Source: Saccharothrix sp. S26
GTDB lineage: Bacteria > Actinomycetota > Actinomycetes > Mycobacteriales > Pseudonocardiaceae
DNA length: 64,000 nt
Direction: 5' to 3'
NCBI RefSeq assembly: GCF_021390395.1
Contig: NZ_JAJUWT010000033.1
Span: 1-64,000 of the forward strand
Positions 1-8,733 of this stretch are shown one piece after another; position 1 is the first letter of the stretch; the number at the start of each line of letters is the position of its first letter. The notes under the pieces were generated by a model. The model was not told the origin of the DNA, made no database searches, and saw nothing but the letters and a program-made list of their open reading frames with translations. The position numbers and the translations under genes are program-made.

Positions 1-477
1 GTCACCCGCTGCACCGGCATCACCGTCTGGGGCATCCGCGACAGCGACTCCTGGCGCGCCTCCGGCACCCCCCTGCTCTTCGACGGCTCCGGCAACAAGA
101 AGGCCGCCTACACCTCGGTCCTCAACGTCCTGAACAGCGGTACGGGCACGTCGAACCCGACCACCAGCGACCCGACCGGTCCGACCACCACCACCCCGCA
201 GAACCCCGGTGGCAGCTGCACCGCGACCTACTCCGAGGGCCAGAAGTGGAGTGACCGCTTCAACGGCCAGGTGACCGTCTCGGGCACGAACAACTGGGTC
301 GTCACGGTCACCGTGTCGTACCCGCAGCGGATCATCGCCACCTGGAACACCAGCGCCACGTGGGAGAGCGCCAACGTGATGACCGCGCGGCCCAACGGCA
401 ACGGCAACACGTTCGGCTTCACCATCCAGCACGGCGGCAACTGGTCCTGGCCCAGCGTCTCCTGCCGGGTCGGCTGA
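1..477 (+). CDS. GH10 endo-1,4-beta-xylanase with CBM2, C-terminal part
   Basis: The gene is cut by the left edge and only the last 158 codons are visible. The first ~45 residues carry the final part of a GH10 barrel (GITVWGIRDSDSWR, then a TPLLFDG segment), which closely resembles the end of Streptomyces XlnA-type xylanases. A Ser/Thr/Pro linker follows (about residues 48-68). The last ~85 residues look like a family 2 carbohydrate-binding module with paired Cys and aromatic residues (WSDRF, TWNTSATWE, NWSWPSVSC). The enzyme would be secreted and cleave xylan backbone. It converges on a GH127 gene, so both serve hemicellulose use. Two strong hairpins follow the stop. Start and signal peptide lie outside the window. 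Confidence 0.88.
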   Translation, partial: VTRCTGITVWGIRDSDSWRASGTPLLFDGSGNKKAAYTSVLNVLNSGTGTSNPTTSDPTGPTTTTPQNPGGSCTATYSEGQKWSDRFNGQVTVSGTNNWVVTVTVSYPQRIIATWNTSATWESANVMTARPNGNGNTFGFTIQHGGNWSWPSVSCRVG

Positions 478-480
478 ACC

Positions 481-521
481 GGCGCGGGGAAGGCCTGAGG
501 CCACCGGGCCTTCCCCGCGCC
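481..521. terminator. Strong hairpin terminator after the xylanase gene
   Basis: Perfect 15-bp inverted repeat (arms 481-495 and 507-521) around an 11-nt loop, three bases after the xylanase stop. There is no U-tract, as is common in GC-rich actinomycetes. Confidence 0.8.
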
Positions 522-523
522 TG

Positions 524-561
524 CGACGACCCCGCCCCACATGCCCGGGGCGGGGTCGTCG
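524..561. terminator. Second hairpin terminator, facing GH127
   Basis: Perfect 15-bp inverted repeat (arms 524-538 and 547-561, 8-nt loop), just beyond the GH127 stop and directly adjacent to the previous hairpin. The two together insulate the convergent genes. Confidence 0.75.
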
Positions 562-571
562 TGCTGTCGGG

Positions 572-3301
572 TCAGACGAAGCGCCAGAGGTGGTCGTTGG
601 TGCCGTTGTCGTCCCAGATCACGATCTGCGCGCCGCGGGCGGTGGAGGCGCCGTTGACGCCGAGCACGCGCCCGCCGTTGCCGCACTGGATGCGGAAGTA
701 GCCGTTGCCGCCGTAGCGCAGCCGCCACTTGTGGTCGGTGGTGCCGTTGTCGGCCCACTGGAGCACCCTGGCCCCGTTGGCGTTGGCCGCGTTCTCGACG
801 CCGAGGACCTTGTTGCTGTTGGAGTTGCGCAGCCGGAAGTACCCGTCGGGGTCGAGCACGGCGGTCCACAGGTGGTCCGCGGTGCCGTTGTCGTCCCACT
901 GCACGACCAGGCCGCCGTCCGCGGTCGACATGTTCTGCACGCCCAGGACCAGGCCGCTGGCGAGGTTCTGGATGCGGCGCGCCCCCGTGGGCACGAACCG
1001 CCAGCGGTTGTCGGCGGTGCCGTTGTCCTGGTCCTGCACGGCCTGTGCGCCCGCCGCGGTGGAGCCGTCGAGGATGGCCAGCAGCTTGCCGCTGTTGCCG
1101 TTGCGCAGCTTGTGGGTGCCGTCGCCGTTGTCCAGCACGGTCCACTTGTGGTCGGCGGTGCCGGTGTTGCTCCACTGCACGACGCGGGCGTTGTCCGCGG
1201 TGGACATGTCCTGCACGCCCAGCACCTTGCCGCTGTTGAGGTTGCGCAGGCGCACCGCGCTGCCGTCGACGAGCAGCTCCCAGTTGTGGTCGGCGGTGCC
1301 GGTGTCGTTCCACTGCACGGCCTGGCCGCCGTCCGCGGTCGACATGTCCTGCACGCCCAGCACGAGCCCGCTGGCCGCGTTGACCAGCCGGTAGCCGCCG
1401 GTGGAACCGCCACCGCCGCCGGTGGTGCTCCAGTAGACGGTGTAGTTGAAGCCGTGGGCGTCGTAGAACGGGCCGAGGTTGACCGTCGCACCGTCGGCGC
1501 GCGCGGTGAACGCGAGGCCCGAGGTGCGGGTGATCGAGGTCGGGTCGAGCACCGGCAGCCTGGACAGCGCGGTGTTGCCGTAGTTGCCCGACAGCACGAC
1601 CGGCCCGAAGGTCACCGCGGCGACGGCCGGGTTGTCGTTGGCCGGTTGCAGCACGACCCGCATCGGCAGGCGGACGGTCACCGTGTCGCCGGAGGCCCAC
1701 GACCGGGTGAGCGCGGCGTACGTGCCGGGCGTGGTGGCGATGTCCTGCGCCACGCCGTTGACGCTGACCGTCGCGCCCGTGGTCCACGCCGGGATCCGCA
1801 GGCGCATCGTCCACGACCCGCTCGCGTTGCCGGTCACGGTCAGCGTGGTGGTGTCGGAGGCCGGGTACGTCGTGGTCTGCGTGACGGTGATCCCCCGCTG
1901 CGCCCACGTCAGCACCGACGGCGTGTACAGGTTCACCGTCAACGTGGTGCCGTTGTGGAAGTAGATGGAGTTCGCCAGCGACGTGTTGACCTCCAGCGCG
2001 GTGCCCTGGCAGCACCAGAAGGTCGTGTAGTCGGTGCTCCAGTTGCCGCCGCCCCAGGCGGGGCCGGTGTTGCCGCGCCGGTGGCCGGGGTTGAGGCCGG
2101 TGAAGTAGCAGATGTGGCCGTGCGGGTCGGCGGTGTTCTGCTGGCCCAGGAGGTGGTTGAGCAGGGCGCGCTCGTAGAAGTCGAAGTAGGAGGCGCGGTT
2201 GGGGTCGAGCAGCCACAGCTCGCGCGTCAGCTTGAGCATGTTGTAGGTGTTGCACGCCTCGGCCGTGTCGGTGTTGAGGTACGCGGCGATGGCGTTGGGC
2301 GCGCGGAAGTGCTCGGCCTGGCTGTTGCCGCCGATCACGTAGGTGTGCGCGCCGACGGTGATGTTCCAGGCGTTGGACGCGATGTCGCGGTAGCGGGTCG
2401 TCCCGGTGGCCTTGTACTCGCGGGCCGCGCCGATCCACTTCGGCACCTGCGTGTTGGCGTGCAGCCCGTTGAGCCGGTCCTGGTTGGCGGCCAGCGGGTC
2501 GAACACGGCGGCGTGGTCGAACCGCTGCGCCGCGGTCAGCCACCGGCTGTCGCCCGTCTGCTGGTACAGGTCGGTGAGCACGGCGTTCATCCCGCCGAAC
2601 TCCGTGCCCAGCACCCGCTGCATCTGGCTGTAGGACAACCGGGCCGTGCGCCAGTCCACCCACCCGGCGAACCGCAGCAGCACGTCACGCGCCTGCGTAT
2701 TGCCGACGTGCCGCCAAACGTCGAGCAGGCCCGCCAACGTCTTGTGCAGCGAGTAGTACGACACCGACTTGGGCGAGCCCGCCTCCATCGCGTCGAAGTC
2801 CGACTCGGGGAAGCCCGACAGGTAGCCGGTGTTGAACCCGGCCGCCGCGTTGTTGGCCTGGCACTTGGCCAGCTCCGCCACCATGTAGTTGGCCCGGTCG
2901 CGGCACGTGGTGTCGCCCAGCACGGCCCACGCCTGCGCCCACGCGCTCAGGAAGTGCCCCTGGCTGTGCGTGCGGAACGGGAAGTTGGGCGCTTCCCACC
3001 CACCGAGCGCCGCCGCGCCCTGCGTCGACAGGCGGTGGTTGGCGCGGAAGTTGTAGAGCAGCCGGTCGACGTCGACGAACTTCAGGTACGACAGGGTCCG
3101 GGTCTGGTTGTCCATCCAGCGGCCGGGGCTCAGGCGCACCTCGCCGAGGTCGAACGGGTAGGCGGACACACCGAGGTCGGCGCGGGCGGGCGGCACCGTC
3201 GCCGCGGCGGCGGACCCCGAGGTCAGGCCGGGCACGGTCGTCGCGACGGCCGCGACACCGACGGCTTGCAGCAGCGTTCGGCGGCTCAAGGGTGACGACA
3301 T
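572..3301 (-). CDS. Secreted GH127 beta-L-arabinofuranosidase with six ricin-type QxW repeats
   Basis: 909 aa. The ATG at 3301 is preceded by an AGGAG-type site and gives a twin-arginine signal (SRRTLL, then a hydrophobic stretch and an Ala-rich cleavage region). Residues ~40-620 form a DUF1680/GH127 (alpha/alpha)6 domain. Candidate zinc and nucleophile residues are visible in AEACNTYNM (~350) and FWCCQG (~430), matching the Glu/Cys-rich site of GH127 enzymes. After a Gly-rich linker, residues ~630-909 contain six ~45-residue repeats ending in W(D/N)xxGTxDHxW, i.e. two RICIN-type beta-trefoil units for sugar binding. It probably removes beta-linked arabinofuranose from plant glycoproteins or xylan. 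Exact substrate is inferred from the family only. Confidence 0.9.
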   Translation of the reverse strand: MSSPLSRRTLLQAVGVAAVATTVPGLTSGSAAAATVPPARADLGVSAYPFDLGEVRLSPGRWMDNQTRTLSYLKFVDVDRLLYNFRANHRLSTQGAAALGGWEAPNFPFRTHSQGHFLSAWAQAWAVLGDTTCRDRANYMVAELAKCQANNAAAGFNTGYLSGFPESDFDAMEAGSPKSVSYYSLHKTLAGLLDVWRHVGNTQARDVLLRFAGWVDWRTARLSYSQMQRVLGTEFGGMNAVLTDLYQQTGDSRWLTAAQRFDHAAVFDPLAANQDRLNGLHANTQVPKWIGAAREYKATGTTRYRDIASNAWNITVGAHTYVIGGNSQAEHFRAPNAIAAYLNTDTAEACNTYNMLKLTRELWLLDPNRASYFDFYERALLNHLLGQQNTADPHGHICYFTGLNPGHRRGNTGPAWGGGNWSTDYTTFWCCQGTALEVNTSLANSIYFHNGTTLTVNLYTPSVLTWAQRGITVTQTTTYPASDTTTLTVTGNASGSWTMRLRIPAWTTGATVSVNGVAQDIATTPGTYAALTRSWASGDTVTVRLPMRVVLQPANDNPAVAAVTFGPVVLSGNYGNTALSRLPVLDPTSITRTSGLAFTARADGATVNLGPFYDAHGFNYTVYWSTTGGGGGSTGGYRLVNAASGLVLGVQDMSTADGGQAVQWNDTGTADHNWELLVDGSAVRLRNLNSGKVLGVQDMSTADNARVVQWSNTGTADHKWTVLDNGDGTHKLRNGNSGKLLAILDGSTAAGAQAVQDQDNGTADNRWRFVPTGARRIQNLASGLVLGVQNMSTADGGLVVQWDDNGTADHLWTAVLDPDGYFRLRNSNSNKVLGVENAANANGARVLQWADNGTTDHKWRLRYGGNGYFRIQCGNGGRVLGVNGASTARGAQIVIWDDNGTNDHLWRFV

Positions 3302-3637
3302 TGAGCTCTCCTGTGGGTTGGGTGCGGTCGGGGGCGCCTCGTGGCGCCGTCGGCGGACGGCGAGGCGGGTGGGCGGACCTGGCGGTGGCAAGGGGGAAGA
3401 CCGGGCTCACGGGTCCGCGGTGGTCGCGCCGGACCTGGAGTCCTTTGTGGAGGGTGTGATTCGCGCTCAGGCGCCGAGCGGCGCGCTCGCCGCGGGCTGC
3501 CGTGTTCGTCGCATCGAGGTCCCCTCGTCGTCGTTGACGGGCGGTCGTGCCGGCGGACGCGTGACCGACTCGGGCCTGGCGACCCGACTGCCAGCACAGT
3601 AGCCACCGCGGAAACGGGCCGTCAACGGCGAGCGGGA

Positions 3638-3663
3638 GCTAAAATGTTCACGCTCACTTTAGC
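3638..3663. promoter_or_regulatory. Operator-like element, LacI-type core inside GCTAAA/TTTAGC arms
   Basis: A 14-bp core ATGTTCACGCTCAC (3644-3657), with a central CG like LacI-family operators, is bracketed exactly by GCTAAA (3638-3643) and TTTAGC (3658-3663). It lies in the 429-base gene-free stretch 3302-3730 upstream of GH127. The rest of that stretch shows no gene. The same 14-bp core recurs inverted at 3778-3791. Confidence 0.5.
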
Positions 3664-3730
3664 CGCCGGCACGGACCTCGGCCGCCCTTCAGGGTCCGGA
3701 CCTGCTGTTACATCGATGGAATCCCGCCGC

Positions 3731-4369
3731 CTACCGCTCGCCTGATCCACTATTGGACCACTGGGACGCCTCTCTGTGTGAGCGTGAACATCGAGCCTCG
3801 GCGGGACCGGGCAGGTCGGCGGCGCAACGCGGTGCCGAGGTCGAAGACCTCGGAAAGCGCGCATGGCCCGGCCAGCCCCGGCAGGACACCATCGCGCCGT
3901 CCACGGCGTCGGGCTCGTCGACGAACGTGGCGCCGGCCTGCTCCAGGTCGAACTTCAGCGGCGGGTAGCCGGCCGTGGTGCGGCCGCGCAGCAGGCCCAG
4001 GGCGGCGGGCACCTGCGGGCCGTGGCAGATCGTGCCGACCGGCAGGTCGCGGTCGAAGAAGTGGCCGACGATGCGGGCCACGTCCGGGTCGGTGCGGATG
4101 TACTCCGGTGCCCGGCCGCCCGGGATCACCAAGGCGTCGTAGTCCGCGGGGTCCACGTCCGCGAACGCCAGGTCCACGGGCAGCAGGTGGCCCGGTTTCT
4201 CGGTGTAGGCGTCCCAGCCGGGCTCGAAGTCGTGCACCACGAGCTTCACCGCGCGGGTCGTCGGCGCGGTCACGATCGCCTCGTGACCGCCCTCGCGCAA
4301 GCGGAAGACGGGGTACATCGAGTCGAGTTCCTCGGCGGCGTCGGCGGTCAGGACGAGCACTCGCGCCAT
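3731..4369 (-). CDS. DJ-1/PfpI family protein, C-terminus possibly frameshifted
   Basis: 212 aa as read, with the ATG at 4369 behind a GGGGAGT site. Residues 1-165 are a typical PfpI/DJ-1 fold: MARVLVLTADAAEELD at the start, the conserved acidic residue in GGRAPEYIR, and the nucleophile elbow GTICHGPQV with the catalytic Cys-His pair near residue 113. Members act as glyoxalases, deglycases or stress chaperones. After VSCRGWPGHA the reading continues as Arg/Ser-rich low-quality sequence. In the neighbouring frame the text LSEVFDLGTALRR (ending near 3750) looks more like a normal last helix. A single indel around 3865-3872 may therefore have replaced the C-terminus. Confidence 0.75.
   Translation of the reverse strand: MARVLVLTADAAEELDSMYPVFRLREGGHEAIVTAPTTRAVKLVVHDFEPGWDAYTEKPGHLLPVDLAFADVDPADYDALVIPGGRAPEYIRTDPDVARIVGHFFDRDLPVGTICHGPQVPAALGLLRGRTTAGYPPLKFDLEQAGATFVDEPDAVDGAMVSCRGWPGHARFPRSSTSAPRCAADLPGPAEARCSRSHREASQWSNSGSGER
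3778..3791. promoter_or_regulatory. Inverted second copy of the 14-bp operator core
   Basis: GTGAGCGTGAACAT is the exact reverse complement of the core at 3644-3657, about 134 bp away. It overlaps the doubtful 3' end of the PfpI gene. A perfect 14-bp match at this distance suggests a paired binding site for one regulator. Confidence 0.4.
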
Positions 4370-4755
4370 GGTCACTCCCCTTCCCCACCGCTGCGGTGCG
4401 CGCGGTCGGGGGCACGTGGATTCGCGTGGATGCGGTAATGCCGATCCAGCCTGGCACGGCGGAGTTCGCATTCACAAGAACCCGTCACCGATCGGCCGCG
4501 CGGTCCCCATTCGGCCGATCCGGCACGCTAAAAAATATCGCCGGTTATTTAGCTCCGCCATGGTCGCCCACCGCGTCCGGCCGATCCGCGGTGGCCCGAA
4601 AAGCGCACCGGGACAGCCCGTTCGGATCAGCGCAAGACGCGGCGAGGGCGGTGGCGCAACGCCTCCGCCGCCGAACGGGTCCGGTATTCGCGCCCCGCGA
4701 CCGGTAGGAAAGACCTGTCGGTCGACCGGTGGTCGATTCTGGGAGGGGATCGCAC
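4370..4755. other. Divergent intergenic region with AT-rich interrupted palindrome
   Basis: No gene is seen between the PfpI start and the secreted hydrolase. An unusually AT-rich patch at 4520-4555 holds GCTAAA (4527-4532) and TTTAGC (4548-4553) separated by 15 bases. This resembles the arms at 3638-3663. It probably contains the divergent promoters. Confidence 0.4.
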
Positions 4756-7440
4756 ATGCGCCCGATCACGGTCTTATTTCCCGCGTTGTTGGCGGTGGCC
4801 CTCGCGGTCCCGGTCACGGCCGCACGAGCCGGTCAAGCACACCAGGTCCCGCCGCCCGGGTGGACGCTCACCGCCGGCGGGCTGGCGTGGACGGCTCCCG
4901 CCCCGATCCCACCGGGTGGCGCGGAGATCGAGTTCTGGGACGACGACCGGTTGCTGGGCGTGCCGCGCCCGTCCCGGGACCTGCGCACCTACACCCTCGA
5001 CGCGGTCGACGTGGCCGACGTCGACGGGCTCCAGGTGCGGGCGTCGGGCCGGCGGGTGGACGTCGAGGAGCCCGTGCCGCCGTCGACCTCGACCACCGCG
5101 ACGCCGCCCGCGGCGCGGCCCGCCGGTGACGTCGACCCCGGCGTGCCCGGTCCGTTCGCCACCCGCACCGGGGAGTACGAGGTCGACCCGATCACCGTGC
5201 CGGGCTACCCCGCGCCGCTGGAGATGAAGGCCGTGGTGGTCGCGCCGACCGGTGCGCCGGGCAGGCGGCCGCTGGCGCTCTTCCTGCACGGCAGGCACAT
5301 CACCTGCTACCACGGGACCCAGATGCTGCTGGAGTGGCCGTGCCCCGCGCCCGCGAAGCCGGTGCCGAGCCACCGCGGCTACCTCCAGGCGCAGCGGTTG
5401 CTCGCCTCGCAGGGCTACGTGACGGTGTCGGTGTCGGCCAACGCGGTCAACGCCCACGACGCGCTGGACTTCGAGTCGGGCGCGGGCGCGCGGTCCGCGC
5501 TGGTGCGCGCCCACCTGGCGAAGTGGGCGGACTGGGCGGGCCCCGGTCGCGGTCGGGCGCCGGAGGCGGTCCGCGCCGCGCCCGTCGCCGACCTCGGCAA
5601 CGTGGTGCTGGTCGGGCACTCGCGCGGCGGCGAGGGCGTCAACCGGGCCGCGCTCGACAGCCTCTCGCCCCCGGACCACGACGGCCCGGCGCGGTGGACC
5701 GTCCGGGGACAGGTGCTCATCGGCCCGACCATGTTCGGGCACAACCCCGCGCCGGACGTGCCGTCGGTGACGATCCTGCCCGGCTGCGACGGTGACGTGT
5801 CCGACTTGCAGGGCCAGCTGTTCGTGGACGCGACCCGTGGCGTGAGCGGCGGAACCGCGCTGCACAGCGCGCTGTACTTCGTCGGGGCCAACCACAACTT
5901 CTTCAACACCGAGTGGACGCCCGGCCAGGCCGAGGCCCCGGCCTCCGACGACTTCCGCGACACGTGGGTCGACGCGGTGTGCTCTCCCGGGACCGCCACC
6001 CGGCTCACGGCCGCGCAGCAGCAGACCGCGGGCGCGACCTACATCGCCGCGGCGGCCCGGTTGTTCGTCGCGGGTGACCGGCGGGTGCTGCCGCTGCTCG
6101 ACGGGTCGGGGGTCCGCGCGCCCTCGGCCGACCCGGCACGCGTGCTCGCCCACGCGGTCGGCGGTGCGCGTTCGGGGTTCGTCGTGCCCGATGGGACGAC
6201 GTCGGCGAGCGGGTCGGCGCGGGTGTGCGCGCAGGTCTCGGCCGACCCGGAGGTCGCGTGCGCCGATCCGGCCGCCCGCCCGTCACCGCACTTCACCCGG
6301 TTCAACCGGGTCGTGCCGGAGTCCGGGCGGTTCGCCGTGGCGCTGCGGTGGACCGCCGACGGGCAGACCGCGACCGTGCGCCCCGGCGCGCCGGTGTCGT
6401 TGGCGGGTGCGCGGCAGTTGGCGCTGCGGGTCGCCGTGCCGCCGAACAGCACGGCGACCCGCTTCGACGTGGCCGTGACCGACGCGGCCGGGCGGCGCGC
6501 GGTGCTGGGGACGGTCTCGCTCGACGGGCTGCCCGCCACCGAGCGGCTGTCCGCGGACTGGGCGCAGGAGGTGCGCGTGCCGCTGCCGCCGCGCGGGCTC
6601 GACCTGCGTCGCGTCGCCGAGCTGGAGCTGGTCCCGCACGGCGCTGTCGGCCGGGCGTGGCTCGTCGACGCCCACGGCTGGTCGCCCGGCCTGCCGGAGC
6701 CCCGGCCGGTGGCCCTGCCGCGGGTGGACGTGGGCGCGCTGACCGTCGAGGAAGGCGACTCGGGCACGCGGACCGTCCGGTTCCCGGTCTCGGTCACCGG
6801 TGCGGGTGAAGGTGCGGTGCGGGTGTTCGTCCAGCAGGAGGACGGCCGCACGTACCGCGAACGGGTGGTGGCGGTCGAGCCGGGGCAGCACGAGCTCGAG
6901 GTGCCGGTGGAGATCGCGGGCAACACCCGCTGGAGCCTCGACCTGCGGCGCGTGGTGCTGGTCAAGGCCGTGCGAGGTGCGGTCGTCGGCCACTACTCGG
7001 ACCGGCTCACCGTGCCGAACGACGACCCGTTGCCGACCATCACCGCCACCCCGGTCACCGACGCGGTCACCGAGGGCGGCACGCTGCTCTGGCGGGTGAC
7101 GCTGTCCGACGCGACCGACTCCAACCTGACCGTCGCGGGTCGGGCCGTCGCGCCGGACGGGGCCGAACTGTCCACCACCGACGTCGACGAGGTGTGGTTC
7201 CGCCAGCGCGTGTCGCAGGAGGAGCCGCTGCCGTCGCGGCCGTTGTCGAGCACCGGGGTGCTGGTGATCGCCTACTTCCAGCGCGGGGAGGTCGGCAAGG
7301 ACGTGTTCGTGCTCACGGCGGCCGACGCGGAGGTCGAGCCGGTCGAGCTCGTCCGCTTCGACCTCGCCCCGCGGGTGACGGGTGCGCCGAGCGTCCCGAT
7401 CACCGGCTCGGTGACCGACGGGACGCCCGCCGGGCGGTGA
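4756..7440 (+). CDS. Large secreted alpha/beta-hydrolase with Calx-beta-like C-terminal repeats
   Basis: 894 aa. The ATG at 4756 follows a GGGAGGGG site and gives a Sec signal (hydrophobic residues 5-20, likely cleavage after AARA). An oxyanion-type segment LALFLHGRHITCYHG lies near residue 175. The nucleophile elbow GHSRGGEG (~287) with Ser and flanking beta-strands identifies an alpha/beta-hydrolase. An Asp-containing LPGCDGDVSD (~340) and a VGANHNFFN His segment (~375) can complete a triad. From about residue 655 two Calx-beta-like units begin (VEEGDSG; VTEGG), probably for binding or adhesion. Substrate is unknown; an extracellular esterase or lipase-like role is an inference. It is followed closely by a ROK regulator. 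Confidence 0.75.
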   Translation: MRPITVLFPALLAVALAVPVTAARAGQAHQVPPPGWTLTAGGLAWTAPAPIPPGGAEIEFWDDDRLLGVPRPSRDLRTYTLDAVDVADVDGLQVRASGRRVDVEEPVPPSTSTTATPPAARPAGDVDPGVPGPFATRTGEYEVDPITVPGYPAPLEMKAVVVAPTGAPGRRPLALFLHGRHITCYHGTQMLLEWPCPAPAKPVPSHRGYLQAQRLLASQGYVTVSVSANAVNAHDALDFESGAGARSALVRAHLAKWADWAGPGRGRAPEAVRAAPVADLGNVVLVGHSRGGEGVNRAALDSLSPPDHDGPARWTVRGQVLIGPTMFGHNPAPDVPSVTILPGCDGDVSDLQGQLFVDATRGVSGGTALHSALYFVGANHNFFNTEWTPGQAEAPASDDFRDTWVDAVCSPGTATRLTAAQQQTAGATYIAAAARLFVAGDRRVLPLLDGSGVRAPSADPARVLAHAVGGARSGFVVPDGTTSASGSARVCAQVSADPEVACADPAARPSPHFTRFNRVVPESGRFAVALRWTADGQTATVRPGAPVSLAGARQLALRVAVPPNSTATRFDVAVTDAAGRRAVLGTVSLDGLPATERLSADWAQEVRVPLPPRGLDLRRVAELELVPHGAVGRAWLVDAHGWSPGLPEPRPVALPRVDVGALTVEEGDSGTRTVRFPVSVTGAGEGAVRVFVQQEDGRTYRERVVAVEPGQHELEVPVEIAGNTRWSLDLRRVVLVKAVRGAVVGHYSDRLTVPNDDPLPTITATPVTDAVTEGGTLLWRVTLSDATDSNLTVAGRAVAPDGAELSTTDVDEVWFRQRVSQEEPLPSRPLSSTGVLVIAYFQRGEVGKDVFVLTAADAEVEPVELVRFDLAPRVTGAPSVPITGSVTDGTPAGR

Positions 7441-7505
7441 CGCGGTCCTCGTCGGGCTTTCGGCGGGCACCGGCCCGAAGTCCTGACCTCTGGTTCAATT
7501 GACCG

Positions 7506-8684
7506 GTGAACGCTGACGCACCGCTCACGGGGTCCGCCTCGGCCGGGGACCTCCTGCGGCTGCTGCGCGACGGCGTGCCCCGCACGCGCAACGAGCTCGC
7601 CGCGGTGACGGGCCTGGCGCGCTCGACGGTGCGAGCCCGGCTGGCCGCGCTGCTCGACGCGGGCCTGGTGAGCGACGGCGGGAACGAGGCGTCGACCGGC
7701 GGGCGACCGGCCGGCCGGTTCGTGTTCAACGCCAGGGCCAGGGTCGTGCTGGCCGCCGAGGTCGGCGCGACCCACGCCACGGTCGCGGTGACCGACCTGA
7801 CCGGCACGCCGCTGGTCACGCGGCACCTCGACCAGGACATCGCCGACGGGCCGGACGTCGTGCTGGGCGCGCTGGTCGCGGCCTGGCGGTCGTTGCTGGC
7901 CGACGCCGACCTCGGCCCGGTGCGCCCGGCCGGGGTCGGCATCGGGCTGCCCGGCCCGGTCGAGCACTCCACCGGCCGACCGAACAACCCGCCGATCATG
8001 CCGGGCTGGGACGGCTACGACGTGCCCGCCCGCGTGAGCGCGGAGTTCGGCGTGCCGGTCCTGGTGGACAACGAGGTGAACCTGATGGCGCTGGGCGAGC
8101 ACACGAAGTGCTTCCCCGACGCCCGGCACCTGATCGTGGTCAAGGTCGCCACCGGCATCGGGTCCGGCTTCATCAGCAACGGCATGCTGCACCGCGGCGC
8201 GGTCGGCGCGGCCGGCGACCTCGGCCACATCCTCGCGCCCAACGCGGGCGACGTGCCGTGCCGCTGCGGCAACACCGGTTGCCTCGAAGCGGTCGCCGGC
8301 GGGCCCGCGATCGCCGGGTCCCTGCGCGACCTGGGCATCGAGGCGCACACGAGCGCGGACGTCGTCGCGCTGGTCCGGGCGGGCAACCTCGAAGCGGGCC
8401 AGGTCGTGCGGCAGGCGGGCCGCACCATCGGCGAAGTCCTCGCCGCGTGCGTGAGCATGTTCAACCCGTCGCTGATCGTCGTCGGCGGAACGGTCGCGCT
8501 CGCCGGGGAGATGCTGCTGGCCGGCGTGCGGGAAGCGATCTACCGCCGCTCCCTGCCGCTGGCCACCGGGAACCTGCGCATCGTGCCGTCCCAGGCGGGC
8601 GACGACGCGGGCGTGCTGGGCGCGGCGGCGATGGTGGTCGAGCACGTGCTCTCCCCCGCCGTGGTGGACCGCCACCTGGCCTGA
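7506..8684 (+). CDS. ROK-family transcriptional regulator
   Basis: 392 aa from a GTG at 7506; no Shine-Dalgarno is obvious, so the transcript may be leaderless. Residues 10-75 form a winged helix-turn-helix (TRNELAAVTGLARSTVRARLAALL). Residues ~80-390 are a ROK sugar-kinase-like domain with the ATP/sugar segments VGIGLPGPVEH and VATGIGSGFI. The family's zinc motif CRCGNTGCLE is present (~255-265). ROK regulators sense sugars or sugar phosphates and usually repress nearby carbohydrate genes. The xylanase, GH127 and large hydrolase upstream are plausible targets, but no operator has been tied to it. It lies 65 bases after the hydrolase and ends near a convergent LysR gene. Confidence 0.9.
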   Translation: MNADAPLTGSASAGDLLRLLRDGVPRTRNELAAVTGLARSTVRARLAALLDAGLVSDGGNEASTGGRPAGRFVFNARARVVLAAEVGATHATVAVTDLTGTPLVTRHLDQDIADGPDVVLGALVAAWRSLLADADLGPVRPAGVGIGLPGPVEHSTGRPNNPPIMPGWDGYDVPARVSAEFGVPVLVDNEVNLMALGEHTKCFPDARHLIVVKVATGIGSGFISNGMLHRGAVGAAGDLGHILAPNAGDVPCRCGNTGCLEAVAGGPAIAGSLRDLGIEAHTSADVVALVRAGNLEAGQVVRQAGRTIGEVLAACVSMFNPSLIVVGGTVALAGEMLLAGVREAIYRRSLPLATGNLRIVPSQAGDDAGVLGAAAMVVEHVLSPAVVDRHLA

Positions 8685-8733
8685 GCCGCCGGCCGGCGTC
8701 ACCGCGCCGAACCCCCGACCCGGTTCGCCGGCG

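Noticed and set aside
228..2663. Long open frames antisense to or offset from the GH127 gene
   Set aside because: They are Arg/Pro/His-rich translations typical of wrong-frame GC-rich DNA; the GH127/ricin frame has clear domains and a TAT signal.
3638..3663. PHO box (PhoP direct repeats)
   Set aside because: The GTTCAC/GCTCAC hexamers are 6 bases apart rather than the 11-base period of PHO boxes, and no phosphate gene adjoins.
3644..3791. 14-bp inverted repeat as mobile-element ends or a terminator
   Set aside because: Only ~120 bases lie between the arms, there is no transposase or target duplication, and the loop is too long for a terminator hairpin.
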